Shown piece after piece: positions 1-7,903 of a stretch of 64,000 nt of DNA (its first letter is position 1; each line of letters opens with the position of its first letter). The translations under genes were made by a program, and so were the position numbers. The notes beneath the pieces were generated by a model. The model did not search any database. It was not told the DNA's origin and was given only the letters and a program-made list of their open reading frames with translations. This stretch comes from Paenibacillus pedocola (GTDB taxonomy: Bacteria > Bacillota > Bacilli > Paenibacillales > Paenibacillaceae): the NCBI RefSeq assembly GCF_031599675.1, contig NZ_CP134223.1:3658001-3722000 (forward strand), written 5' to 3'.

Positions 1-438
1 CACACTTCCAGTCTCCGGCATATAAATCAGATTCACAAGACCGGCCGATCCGAGTCCGATTGCCAACAGTTCGATCTGCTGGAGCAGGACATGCACGGAA
101 AGCTCAGCTTGTCCAAACACGCGGAACACGATAACAGAGCTTGTTACAATCCCTTCCTTGAAGCCCGACTTGACGATCATCGGAAAGCCGAAGAGAACGT
201 AAAGCCCCAGCACCCAATAATGAAAACCCAGCACATAAAAAAGAATACAACCTATTAAGAGTCCCACAAGCGAGGCGGAAAAACGCGCCGTAATCGTTCG
301 AAGACTCCTTTTACGCGTTGTTTCTACCCCGAGAATCGCGAGCAGGCCGGCACTTTGCGCATTAGGTATACCCGCGGCGGCTGCCAGCAGAATTGACAGC
401 AGCGTGGCAGCCGCTGTTTTGATAATCCGAAATCCCAT
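1..438 (-). CDS. Aromatic acid exporter family protein (ArAE/FUSC-like), 3' end cut by the window
   Basis: Only the N-terminal 146 codons are present; the frame runs off the left border. The protein begins MGFRIIKTAAATLLSILLAA and reads on through SAGLLAILGVETTRKRSLRT and a segment with LYVLFGFPMIVKSGFKEGIV. Alternating hydrophobic helices with this loop pattern are typical of the ArAE_1/DUF939 family (Bacillus YqjA-like), membrane proteins thought to export small aromatic acids. The start at 438 is supported by AGGAGAGG about seven bases upstream. Family assignment is from recalled sequence pattern; the substrate is unknown. Confidence 0.75.
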   Translation of the reverse strand, partial: MGFRIIKTAAATLLSILLAAAAGIPNAQSAGLLAILGVETTRKRSLRTITARFSASLVGLLIGCILFYVLGFHYWVLGLYVLFGFPMIVKSGFKEGIVTSSVIVFRVFGQAELSVHVLLQQIELLAIGLGSAGLVNLIYMPETGSV

Positions 439-533
439 GAAAATACCTCTCCTTGAATGTTTTGCCTCATTTTGCAGGGTAAGATATAGACATGGTACAA
501 GATTTTGCAAGGAGACACAATATGACATAAGTT

Positions 534-1370
534 TCAAATCCTCGACAATAGCAACTTCTCCACGTACACAACCAGTTGATACATTGCTGTAGCAACTGCT
601 GCAATAATCAGCAGGCTCGACATCACGAGCGTAAAATTGAACACCTGAAAGCCGTAAATGATCAGATAGCCGAGTCCCGATTTAGCCACCAGAAACTCGC
701 CGACAATCACTCCCACCCAGGACATGCCCACATTTACCTTCAATGTAGAGACAACTGTAGGAAAAGATGCCGGAAGGATCACTTTGAAAAATTCCTGCAC
801 ACGCGATGCCCCGAACGAACGCACGACTTTGACCAGATTGGGATCAACACTGCAAAAGCTGTTATAAACCACCAGCGTAGTAATGATTACCGTAATGGAT
901 AAAGTGGTGACTACTATCGCAGTAAAGCCTGCTCCGAACATCACGATGAAAATTGGCCCGAGGGCCACTTTCGGCATACTGTTGAACACAACCATATACG
1001 GGTCAAGGACTGCGGATAAAAAGGGGGACCACCAGATGACGACGGCCAGCAAGGTGCCGAGCAGGGTTCCCAGCACGAAGCCGACTACCGTTTCTCCTAC
1101 GGTCATCCCTAAATGCGGCCACAGGCTTCCACTGGCCATATCCTCCCAGATTTGCCGGAAGACCTTAGTCGGATAGCTGAACAGCAGCTCATCGATCCAG
1201 CCAAGCCTGGCTCCTACTTCCCACACAAGGAAGAAAAGGACTAGCAGGCTGCCGCGGACGGCCATAACCCTGCTGCGCCAATTCCGTTTTTTCTTCTTAT
1301 AATCCAGATGCTTCTGCTGCAGCCACTGCTCCCGGGGAGCCGGATTCTCATTCCGTTCGTCTGATTTCAC
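534..1370 (-). CDS. ABC importer permease, taurine/sulfonate/nitrate class (SsuC/TauC-like)
   Basis: A 278-residue BPD_transp_1-type permease with about six membrane segments and the EAA-like loop GASRVQEFFKVILPASFPTV that contacts the ATPase. I place the start at GTG 1370, where GTGA overlaps the stop of the upstream ATPase gene and GGGAGGG lies at a good distance; a longer frame from 1406 has no better site. The four-base overlap implies translational coupling with the ATPase. It is the last gene of a three-gene importer with the ATPase and the lipoprotein at 2256-3269. The solute (sulfonate, nitrate, pyrimidine precursor or other) cannot be told from sequence alone. Confidence 0.9.
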   Translation of the reverse strand: MKSDERNENPAPREQWLQQKHLDYKKKKRNWRSRVMAVRGSLLVLFFLVWEVGARLGWIDELLFSYPTKVFRQIWEDMASGSLWPHLGMTVGETVVGFVLGTLLGTLLAVVIWWSPFLSAVLDPYMVVFNSMPKVALGPIFIVMFGAGFTAIVVTTLSITVIITTLVVYNSFCSVDPNLVKVVRSFGASRVQEFFKVILPASFPTVVSTLKVNVGMSWVGVIVGEFLVAKSGLGYLIIYGFQVFNFTLVMSSLLIIAAVATAMYQLVVYVEKLLLSRI

Positions 1371-2146
1371 GGGCTTTCCCTCCCTGCCAGCTCCATTTCC
1401 TTCCATACCTCATGAAAAAGCTCCGCAAAACCGGGCAAATCCCTCGCATACAGCGGAGGTGTGCTGCGGATGTCTTCAGGCACCTCAAAAATTCTGCGGA
1501 TCCGCCCCGGATTGCGCTGCAGCAGGATTACTCTGCTGCTGACAGCGATCGCTTCGGACAGATCATGGGTCACTAGAACTGCTGTCGTACCGCGCCGGCG
1601 CAGGGTTTCCGATACCAGATCCTCTAATTGCAGCTTGATCTGGTAATCAAGTGCCGAGAATGGTTCATCCAGCAGCAGCAGACCCGGATCCGTGGCCAGT
1701 GTGCGCACCAGTGCTACCCGCTGGCGCATCCCTCCGGACAGCTGGGCCGGGTAGGCCTGCTCTTTGCCTGCAAGGCCCATATCCGCCAGAAGCTCCAAGG
1801 TTTTTGAGCGGGAAGCTGCATTCAGGTTTCCGGTCAGCTCCAGTCCAAGCAACGCGTTATCAAGGATGGTCCGCCACGGAAACAGATAATCCTGCTGGAG
1901 CATATACCCTACCTCGGGAGAGGGTCCCTGGATCAACCGCCCGCAGACCGATACTTCACCGCGTGAAGGCTGCAGCAACCCGGCGATGATGGACAGCAGC
2001 GTCGTTTTCCCACAGCCGCTCGGTCCGACGAGGCTGACAAATTCACCTTTTTCCACGTTTAGATTTAAGTCCTCGATGGCAAGAGAAGCCTCGCGGTCAC
2101 CCAGATAGGCGTGCGTTACTCCCTTCAATTGCACAACTGGAAGCAT
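1367..2146 (-). CDS. ABC importer ATP-binding protein (SsuB/TauB-like)
   Basis: A 259-residue cytoplasmic ATPase that powers import by the adjacent permease. It shows Walker A GPSGCGKTT, Q-loop region YMLQQDYLFPW, signature LSGGMRQR, Walker B LLLLDEPFSALD and switch region VTHDLSEA, in the right order and spacing for the nitrate/sulfonate/taurine subfamily. The start at ATG 2146 follows AGGAGGGG; a frame extended ten codons upstream would begin inside the intercistronic repeat and is rejected. The repeat at 2161-2240 separates this gene from the lipoprotein gene and ends in the very bases that form this ribosome binding site. Confidence 0.93.
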   Translation of the reverse strand: MLPVVQLKGVTHAYLGDREASLAIEDLNLNVEKGEFVSLVGPSGCGKTTLLSIIAGLLQPSRGEVSVCGRLIQGPSPEVGYMLQQDYLFPWRTILDNALLGLELTGNLNAASRSKTLELLADMGLAGKEQAYPAQLSGGMRQRVALVRTLATDPGLLLLDEPFSALDYQIKLQLEDLVSETLRRRGTTAVLVTHDLSEAIAVSSRVILLQRNPGRIRRIFEVPEDIRSTPPLYARDLPGFAELFHEVWKEMELAGRESP

Positions 2147-2160
2147 ATCAGCCCCTCCTA

Positions 2161-2240
2161 AAAGTTTTGTGAGCATCTGCTTCTTCGAATTGCTTCGTAC
2201 AAAACTCGCTTCGGAAGCAAACGCTTCGTTTTGTTAGCTG
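2161..2240 (-). repeat. Intercistronic palindromic repeat, single copy plus partial second
   Basis: About 1.2 copies of a roughly 65-bp unit, recognisable by AGTTTTGTGAGCATCTGC, CTTCGTACAAAACT and TCGGAAGCAAACGCTTCG. The same unit is present in more than two tandem copies at 58721-58883. It contains GTTTTGT/ACAAAAC arms that can pair in more than one way, and an internal GAAGC-N4-GCTTC hairpin. It lies between two genes of one operon, right next to the ribosome binding site of the downstream gene. Confidence 0.8.
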
Positions 2241-2255
2241 CAGCATCCTTCCGGA

Positions 2256-3269
2256 TCACTTGGCTGCTCCTGATTTAATGCCCGCTTCAGCCTTCTCAGC
2301 AAAGCTGTTATCGACGATTTTGCCAGCCGGAACCCGTTCCTGCAGTTCTCCGGCATTCTCGATCACATCGAGCAGATTGTTCCATTCCTTGTCATCTATA
2401 ACCGGATTTACTGCATAAGTGTCCTGTTCCTTGTAGCGCTTAATCGCAGAGATGACGATATTCCGGTCCGTCTTATCAAAATACGGCAGCACTGCATCAG
2501 CAATCTCTTCAGGACTATGCTCCTTCACCCACAGCTGCGCCCGCTGGATCGCGTTTGTGAATTTTTGTACGGTGTCGCTATTTTTATTAATGTAGCTTTT
2601 CTTCGACATAAAGACTGTGTACGGCAGATATCCGCTTTCTACACCAAACGAGGCGACTACTGAACCGCGCCCTTCACTTTCAAAAATCGATGCCTGCGGC
2701 TCGAACAGCTGCACGTAATCACCTGTACCTGAGGCAAACGCACCGGCGATATTGGCAAAATCAATATTTTGGATCAGTGTGAGATCCTTCCCGGCATCAA
2801 TGCCTTTGTTCAGCAGGGTAAATGCACCGGCCATCTGTGGCATTCCGCCCTTTCTTTGTCCAAGGAAGGTTGCCCCCTTCAGCTGGTCCCAGCTGAATTC
2901 ACCCTCTGCCTTGCGGGCGAACAGGAATGTGCCATCCCGCTGGGTCAGCTGTGCGAAATTGATTACCGGATCATCAGCTCCCTGCTGGTATACATAGATT
3001 GATGTTTCCGATCCGACCAGCGCCACATCAATAGCTCCGGAGAGCAAGGCAGTCATCGTCTTGTCGCCGCCTGGAATGGTCTGCAGCTCGACATCCAGCC
3101 CCTCATCCTTGAAGAAGTTCTGCGATAAAGCTACGTACTCTGGCGCATAAAAGACAGAACGGGTAACTTCGCCGACCTTCACCTTTACCGCAGCCGACTC
3201 TCCGCCGCAGCCCGCGAGCACTGAGAAACACAAGATGATGATCATGAGCGCCAGTATCTTGTTTTTCAT
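2256..3269 (-). CDS. ABC importer substrate-binding lipoprotein (NMT1/SsuA-like)
   Basis: 337 residues with a lipoprotein signal ending in the lipobox LAGC (Cys at about residue 21). The mature part has the type II periplasmic-binding fold of the NMT1/SsuA family: VFYAPEYVALSQNFFKDEGL, then GGDKTMTALLSGAIDVALVG and later IAGAFASGTGDYVQLFEPQA. It would be anchored outside the membrane and deliver solute to the permease at 534-1370. Start ATG 3269 follows AAAGGAG. It is the first gene of the importer operon. The ligand is not predictable; organosulfur compounds, nitrate or thiamine precursors are all possible for this family. Confidence 0.9.
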   Translation of the reverse strand: MKNKILALMIIILCFSVLAGCGGESAAVKVKVGEVTRSVFYAPEYVALSQNFFKDEGLDVELQTIPGGDKTMTALLSGAIDVALVGSETSIYVYQQGADDPVINFAQLTQRDGTFLFARKAEGEFSWDQLKGATFLGQRKGGMPQMAGAFTLLNKGIDAGKDLTLIQNIDFANIAGAFASGTGDYVQLFEPQASIFESEGRGSVVASFGVESGYLPYTVFMSKKSYINKNSDTVQKFTNAIQRAQLWVKEHSPEEIADAVLPYFDKTDRNIVISAIKRYKEQDTYAVNPVIDDKEWNNLLDVIENAGELQERVPAGKIVDNSFAEKAEAGIKSGAAK

Positions 3270-3330
3270 CCTTCATTCTCCTTTCTTCCCGGGTCTCTTG
3301 CCCTTACCTAAAGCATATGCACATGCCTAT

Positions 3331-3406
3331 GGAATGGTTAAAGGTGTTAAATAATATCGTTTGCGCATGAATTTCAGCTATATTTCGGGGTCGTTTAACC
3401 CATTCC
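3331..3406. promoter_or_regulatory. Long-spaced inverted repeat upstream of the importer operon
   Basis: GGAATGGTTAAA at 3331-3342 is mirrored by TTTAACCCATTCC at 3394-3406, one base short of perfect, about 50 bp apart. It lies 60-140 bp upstream of the lipoprotein start. Two half-sites that far apart suggest a looping or tandem-dimer operator. No regulator is identified. Confidence 0.35.
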
Positions 3407-3545
3407 CAAAGGACAGCATGCTTGAACAAAGACATATACAGTCATATACGTATTATATGGAAGTAAAACAATGTATATCGAAGAAATACACTGAATATCA
3501 TTTAAATTTGGACTTATTTACTCCTATTTCATAATTTTAAGGATG

Positions 3546-3602
3546 TGCAAACGTTTTACCTAAACCAAATAATCCACTACTATAATTATTAAAACGCTTA
3601 CC
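3546..3602 (+). promoter_or_regulatory. Promoter region of the GH13 gene with two cre-like sites
   Basis: TATAAT at 3581-3586 is a good -10 box; no strong -35 is visible. TGCAAACGTTTTAC (3546-3559) and TTAAAACGCTTACC (3589-3602) both carry the AAACGYTT core of catabolite-responsive elements, each with about two mismatches to the full consensus. One lies near the expected -35 and the other near the transcription start, which suits repression by CcpA. The rest of 3270-3645 is AT-rich and shows no gene. Confidence 0.5.
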
Positions 3603-3647
3603 AAGATACATATTATTGAAGAAACTTATTAAAAGGGGTTATTGCAA

Positions 3648-5375
3648 ATGAATCTTGAACTTACCCGGCTCCCGGGACGCCGTATTTGGTATTCTTTGGC
3701 TGTGACCGGGCTTGCTGCCGCTGTCTTGGCCGGCTGCTCAAATAACGGGCAGGACAATCTTAATAACAGCAGCCAGACCGCTGTATCCAGCCCGCAGGTT
3801 TCACCATCCCCTAGCTCCGCTGCAGCCGAGCAATCCCCGCAGACAGCTGCAGCCTCCGGCACTGCTGTGGATGAACAGCCCTCCACCGTTTTTTATGAGG
3901 TTTTCGTCCGTTCCTTCAGTGATTCTGACGGAGATGGTATCGGCGATCTGCGCGGGCTTACCGAAAAGCTCGATTATTTAAATGACGGAAATCCTGACAC
4001 TACAGACGATCTGGGTATCGGCGGGATCTGGCTGATGCCGGTTAACCCGTCCCCCAGCTATCATGGTTATGACGTCACCGATTATCGGAGCATTAACCCG
4101 GACTATGGGACGCTGGAGGATATGCAGCAGCTTGTGCAGGAGGCTCATAAACGGGGAATTAAAGTCATCATGGATCTGGTTGTCAATCATACTTCCAAGC
4201 AACATCCATGGTTTGTGGAATCCGCTAAGAATAAAGACAGTAAATTCCGGGACTTCTATGTCTGGGCAGAAGATCAGAACCGCCCGGTTAGCGGAACCAG
4301 TGCTGCCGGCAGCGGAAATCCGTGGCACTCCCTGCTGGGCAGCCATTACATGGGCACTTTCTGGGATGGAATGCCGGATCTCAATTTCGACAATCCGGAG
4401 GTTCGGAGCAAAATGGAGGATATCGGAAAGTTCTGGCTGACACAAGGCGTAGACGGCTTCCGTCTGGATGCGGCCAAGCATATATATGAAGACCTTTTAT
4501 CTGACAAAAGCGCTGCTACAACAGCAAAGAACGTTACCTGGTGGCAGGAATTCCGCAAAGCGATGAACGAGGTTAACCCGAAAGCCTATATCGTAGGGGA
4601 AGTTTGGGAGAATTCAGCGGTTTCTGTTGGCGCGTATTTGGATCACGCCTTTGACTCAGGCTTCAATTTTGGCCTGGCCGAGACGCTGGTCAATTCCGCC
4701 AAGACGGAAAAAGACAGCGGGGTTGTTTTTACCCTCGAGCGTACTTATAAGCTGTATTCACAGATTTCCGGGGGAAGCTTTTCGGATGCTATCTTTCTGA
4801 CCAATCATGATCAGAACAGGGTGATGAGCCAGCTGGGGAACAATCCGGATCATGCCAAAATGGCTGCAGCTATGCTGCTGACACTGCCTGGTAATCCATT
4901 TATTTATTACGGGGAAGAGATAGGCATGCTGGGTCAGAAACCAGATGAGGGGATTCGCGAGCCGATGCAGTGGTCTGCGGACGGGAAAAGTACGGGTCAG
5001 ACAACGTGGGAGCAGAGCAGCAATAATGCCGGTAATCCGGGCGGTGATGTGGAAAGCCAGCTGCACGGCAGTAGCTCACTGCTGGACTGGTACCGCCAGC
5101 TTATTGCACTCCGGAGCAGTGTACCGGCGCTCCAGAGTGGAGGAATACGTGATTTCGTCTCCGGAAATGAGGGGATTATGGCCTTTGAACGTATTACAGC
5201 CAGTCAGCAGGTGCTGGTTGCCCTCAATCTGACAGCCAAGCCCCAAACCCTCACCCTTCAGAACGGAGACAAGGGCTACTCCTATTCCAAGATCATAAAA
5301 GCCCTTCCGGGGGAAGCGAAACTAACAGGAGAAACGCTCACACTTCCACCGTATACAACAGTCATTCTGGAGTAA
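3648..5375 (+). CDS. GH13 alpha-glucosidase/alpha-amylase-type lipoprotein
   Basis: 575 residues. A signal peptide ends in the lipobox VLAGC (Cys about residue 30), followed by a Ser/Gln/Pro-rich linker of about 50 residues, so the enzyme should sit on the outer face of the membrane. The GH13 motifs are all present: DLVVNH (region I), GFRLDAAKH with nucleophile Asp274, IVGEVWE with acid/base Glu318, and FLTNHDQNR with the third Asp388. DSDGDGIGDL near residue 95 resembles the calcium loop of oligo-1,6-glucosidase/amylase relatives. It would hydrolyse alpha-1,4 (possibly alpha-1,6) glucans. I start at ATG 3648 because AAGGGG sits nine bases upstream; an upstream TTG at 3642 is too close. Its last 14 bases overlap the convergent gene at 5362. 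Confidence 0.9.
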   Translation: MNLELTRLPGRRIWYSLAVTGLAAAVLAGCSNNGQDNLNNSSQTAVSSPQVSPSPSSAAAEQSPQTAAASGTAVDEQPSTVFYEVFVRSFSDSDGDGIGDLRGLTEKLDYLNDGNPDTTDDLGIGGIWLMPVNPSPSYHGYDVTDYRSINPDYGTLEDMQQLVQEAHKRGIKVIMDLVVNHTSKQHPWFVESAKNKDSKFRDFYVWAEDQNRPVSGTSAAGSGNPWHSLLGSHYMGTFWDGMPDLNFDNPEVRSKMEDIGKFWLTQGVDGFRLDAAKHIYEDLLSDKSAATTAKNVTWWQEFRKAMNEVNPKAYIVGEVWENSAVSVGAYLDHAFDSGFNFGLAETLVNSAKTEKDSGVVFTLERTYKLYSQISGGSFSDAIFLTNHDQNRVMSQLGNNPDHAKMAAAMLLTLPGNPFIYYGEEIGMLGQKPDEGIREPMQWSADGKSTGQTTWEQSSNNAGNPGGDVESQLHGSSSLLDWYRQLIALRSSVPALQSGGIRDFVSGNEGIMAFERITASQQVLVALNLTAKPQTLTLQNGDKGYSYSKIIKALPGEAKLTGETLTLPPYTTVILE

Positions 5376-6030
5376 CTGCATGCGAAGAACATAACATCCA
5401 CTGGCATAATGCGGAGCACATTTCTGCTTTGGTGGCAGGTATCGCAATCATCCAGTCTTCAGTGGACACGCTGCTCATCCGCAGCAGCCAGCCGCCGCCG
5501 GCGTCTTCAATATAACAGGCATGCTGTAATGTCCAGCCGCCCTTGCTGCGGGAACAAAGCTTTAATTCCCCGTCCGCAGTCCGGCCTTTCAATACTCTGG
5601 CCAGCTGTGCGGAATTGGCCAGATCGCCTGTCTCTGCAATCAGGCATTCTGCTAAAAAATACAAGGTGTAAGAATCGGCCTTCGCCTTCAGCTCCTCGAA
5701 CCTCCGTTTGGACATTTGCAGAGCAGGCACATTCGTCGGCACTGATTCCGTATAATCAAAACAATTAAATAAGTAATAGCATGCCCGCTTCACCTTTCCG
5801 GGCTCCGTAAGCTCATAGCCGAAGGAGTCCGGATCGTGAATGCTGTAAATATACGTCCGTTCTTTATGTACTTGCAGGCAAAGGTCATGGGTATATTCTC
5901 CCTCGCAGTATTTCAACCGGCATATCCGTTCTGCAGATACTGCCATTTGCAGTAAATCCGATACTTCCTTCCCCTCTAAAGCTTCAGGGAACAGAAAACG
6001 TCCCAAATATGCCCTCTCATTATTATTCAC
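5362..6030 (-). CDS. Hypothetical protein, 222 residues
   Basis: No family recognised. Soluble, mixed charge, with Trp and Cys residues scattered in the C-terminal third; no signal peptide, membrane segment or catalytic motif seen. GTG 6030 (NNNERAYLGRFLF) is preferred because GGAAGG lies upstream; the longer TTG frame from 6078 has no ribosome binding site. It converges on and overlaps the GH13 gene by 14 bases. Codon usage matches its neighbours, and the antisense frames are much shorter. Confidence 0.6.
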   Translation of the reverse strand: MNNNERAYLGRFLFPEALEGKEVSDLLQMAVSAERICRLKYCEGEYTHDLCLQVHKERTYIYSIHDPDSFGYELTEPGKVKRACYYLFNCFDYTESVPTNVPALQMSKRRFEELKAKADSYTLYFLAECLIAETGDLANSAQLARVLKGRTADGELKLCSRSKGGWTLQHACYIEDAGGGWLLRMSSVSTEDWMIAIPATKAEMCSALCQWMLCSSHAVTPE

Positions 6031-6199
6031 AGCCCTATTTCCTTCCCGGATTCCCAGGAGCACAGGAATCGCCAGCAATAAAAAGCTTCAATCTACTAAA
6101 CTTGCAATCTTTATGTTATCATAAGCTAATTTTAAGGTAAAATTAAGAAATGAAGGGTATGATCATAGCATGAAATACTTGTAGCGAGGTGATTTCAAA

Positions 6200-6439
6200 A
6201 TGAGAATGCTCATCACATTTCAGAACAAGCTGGTACCGGTTTACTTCACTACAGAAAACAAACAACCTACACAAAAGGTGCTCCGGCTCCTGAACAGTAC
6301 ACTTGAACTCAAGATCCAGAAGGGTAAAAGCGCTCTGCAGAAATGTTTGAATTCACTAATCAGCATCGAAATTAAAGGCTCTGAAGCTATATTGCACAGT
6401 TACAGTGAAAATGATTCACTCGCGTTATCCCTCTATTGA
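6200..6439 (+). CDS. Small hypothetical protein, 79 residues
   Basis: A short basic protein beginning MRMLITFQNKLVPVYFTTEN, of unknown function. Support for it being real: AGGTGAT six to twelve bases before the ATG, a consistent frame, and a strong terminator overlapping the stop codon. No signal peptide, membrane helix or known motif was seen. Confidence 0.55.
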   Translation: MRMLITFQNKLVPVYFTTENKQPTQKVLRLLNSTLELKIQKGKSALQKCLNSLISIEIKGSEAILHSYSENDSLALSLY

Positions 6440-6455
6440 TAGAGGGATTTTTTTT
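6429..6455 (+). terminator. Rho-independent terminator of the 79-residue gene
   Basis: CCCTCTATTGATAGAGGG forms a short stem, followed by eight T. The stop codon of the upstream small gene lies inside the loop. Confidence 0.85.
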
Positions 6456-6545
6456 GCGCAGAAAAAAAGCACAATCTCTCCTTACGCAGAAAGAAGGTGC
6501 TCCGCTCTATATGTTGGCCGAGTTGCTGTACGTCAGCGGCAGGCA

Positions 6546-6683
6546 TCAGCTTATCCGGTGGTTTTTGTTTTCTTCCTTTTCAGCCTTCTGAATCCGCAGC
6601 TTGAACAACTTCACCAAATTCAGCCGTGTCTGCTCTTCGTGACAGTTGTCCAATTTCTTAATGATAAAACGGTCGATGGACAT
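6546..6683 (-). CDS. Small basic hypothetical protein, 45 residues
   Basis: ATG at 6683 is preceded by AAAGGAGCG at proper spacing. The product starts MSIDRFIIKKLDNCHEEQTR and ends in a Lys/Glu-rich helix; it looks like a charged amphipathic alpha-helix. No family recognised. A parallel plus-strand frame (6405-6785) has no ribosome binding site and is rejected. The rest of 6690-7000 contains no convincing gene. Confidence 0.5.
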   Translation of the reverse strand: MSIDRFIIKKLDNCHEEQTRLNLVKLFKLRIQKAEKEENKNHRIS

Positions 6684-6952
6684 GTCATTCGCTCCTTTTC
6701 CAGATTCTATTACCTGCAAGAGCGGTTAGGAAATTATTCCCTTCCCCCTTGTAACACCTATATAACCGTGACCCGGGAACCTTAAACTCAGCCCGAAAAG
6801 GCCAAAAAAGGCCGGTGTCGGAGCATATTCACTACATATTGATGTTCTGTTTCATATTGATTCCATGCAGCTGAAGATATGGTAGTCCCGCAAAGAATAG
6901 GGGATTGCTGTCGCTAAAAAAAATTTTTGTTTCGACGGATATTTACAAACTA

Positions 6953-6990
6953 AATATTAAATGCTATATTATCGATAGTTAATATTAAAT
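6953..6990. promoter_or_regulatory. Direct repeats in the azoR promoter region
   Basis: AATATTAAAT occurs at 6953-6962 and again at 6981-6990, 28 bp apart, just before the ribosome binding site of the azoreductase. The spacing, near three helical turns, suits binding of a dimeric MarR/HxlR-type redox regulator such as those that control azoreductases in Bacillus. The regulator itself is not in the window. Confidence 0.3.
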
Positions 6991-7012
6991 ATATATTTAA
7001 GGAGAAATCATA

Positions 7013-7639
7013 ATGTCTAATGTACTTTTCATCAAAGCAAACAACCGTCCTGCTGAACAAGCTGTAAGTGTTCAACTTTACAACGCATTCCTCGCCAGCT
7101 ACAAAGAGTCCCACCCGGAGGATCAAATCACGGAGCTTGATTTGTTCGCTGAACAACTTCCTTACTACGACAATACCCTGATCACTGGTATCTACAAAGC
7201 AGCCCAAGGATACGAAGCAACCCCTGAAGAAGCTGCCGGTGCTGCACTTGTTAAGAAATATCTGGACCAGTTCGTTGCAGCTGATAAAGTTGTATTCGGA
7301 TTCCCGCTCTGGAACATGACTGTTCCTGCTGTACTGCACACATACATTGACTACTTGAGCCAGGCAGGTACCACATTCAAATATACTGCTGAAGGTCCAG
7401 TAGGTCTCCTCACCGACAAAAAAGCAGCTGTTCTGAACGCCAGAGGCGGTATCTACTCCGAAGGTCCTGCTGCGAGTGCAGAAATGGCTGTCAACTTCGT
7501 CAGCGGCCTTCTGAACTTCTGGGGTGTTCAAGATATCACCAAGGTGATCATCGAAGGACACAACCAGAATCCGCAGCAATCCGCTGAGATCATTGCCAAA
7601 GGTCTGGAAGCTGCCAAATCCGCTGCTGTATCGTTCTAA
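7013..7639 (+). CDS. azoR: FMN-dependent NADH-azoreductase
   Basis: 208 residues, the usual length. It begins MSNVLFIKANNRPAEQAVSV and contains VFGFPLWNMTVPAVLHTYID and LNARGGIYSEGP, which form the FMN-binding flavodoxin-like fold of the AcpD/AzoR family. The enzyme reduces azo and quinone compounds with two electrons from NAD(P)H and protects against electrophile stress. TAAGGAG precedes the ATG. It is monocistronic, with a hairpin region downstream. Confidence 0.95.
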   Translation: MSNVLFIKANNRPAEQAVSVQLYNAFLASYKESHPEDQITELDLFAEQLPYYDNTLITGIYKAAQGYEATPEEAAGAALVKKYLDQFVAADKVVFGFPLWNMTVPAVLHTYIDYLSQAGTTFKYTAEGPVGLLTDKKAAVLNARGGIYSEGPAASAEMAVNFVSGLLNFWGVQDITKVIIEGHNQNPQQSAEIIAKGLEAAKSAAVSF

Positions 7640-7734
7640 TACAGCGCCAGCGTTAAAGGTCCGGTACGCAGTTTAGAAATCAGCTTTTCCATCAGGCATC
7701 TGTATTATAGAAACCGGACTTTTATTTATATATA

Positions 7735-7768
7735 GCAAAGGCACAGCTCCCGAGGGCCGTGCCTTTGC
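7735..7768. terminator. Hairpin downstream of azoR
   Basis: GCAAAGGCAC at 7735-7744 pairs perfectly with GTGCCTTTGC at 7759-7768. No T-run follows, so it may be an mRNA-stabilising or weak terminating structure. Confidence 0.6.
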
Positions 7769-7772
7769 ACAT

Positions 7773-7827
7773 AAGAAGGCCATCAGAAACCTGAGCAGTC
7801 AGCTGCAGGGTTTCTGATGGCCTTCTT
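7773..7827. terminator. Bidirectional terminator between azoR and rsgA
   Basis: A perfect 19-bp stem: AAGAAGGCCATCAGAAACC at 7773-7791 and its complement at 7809-7827, with a 17-base loop. The stem's outer A/T bases provide a short U-run in both directions, so it can serve the convergent azoR and rsgA transcripts. Confidence 0.8.
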
Positions 7828-7903
7828 CTATTTCATGCGCTAATGGTCAATGAAATCCGGTCTGCACATGATTCCTTTTCTCGACCGTAGGCTGCGTGCC
7901 TGA

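Noticed and set aside
6405..6785. Plus-strand 126-codon frame after the 79-residue gene
   Set aside because: Crosses the terminator at 6429-6455, lacks a ribosome binding site and is opposite a better small frame.
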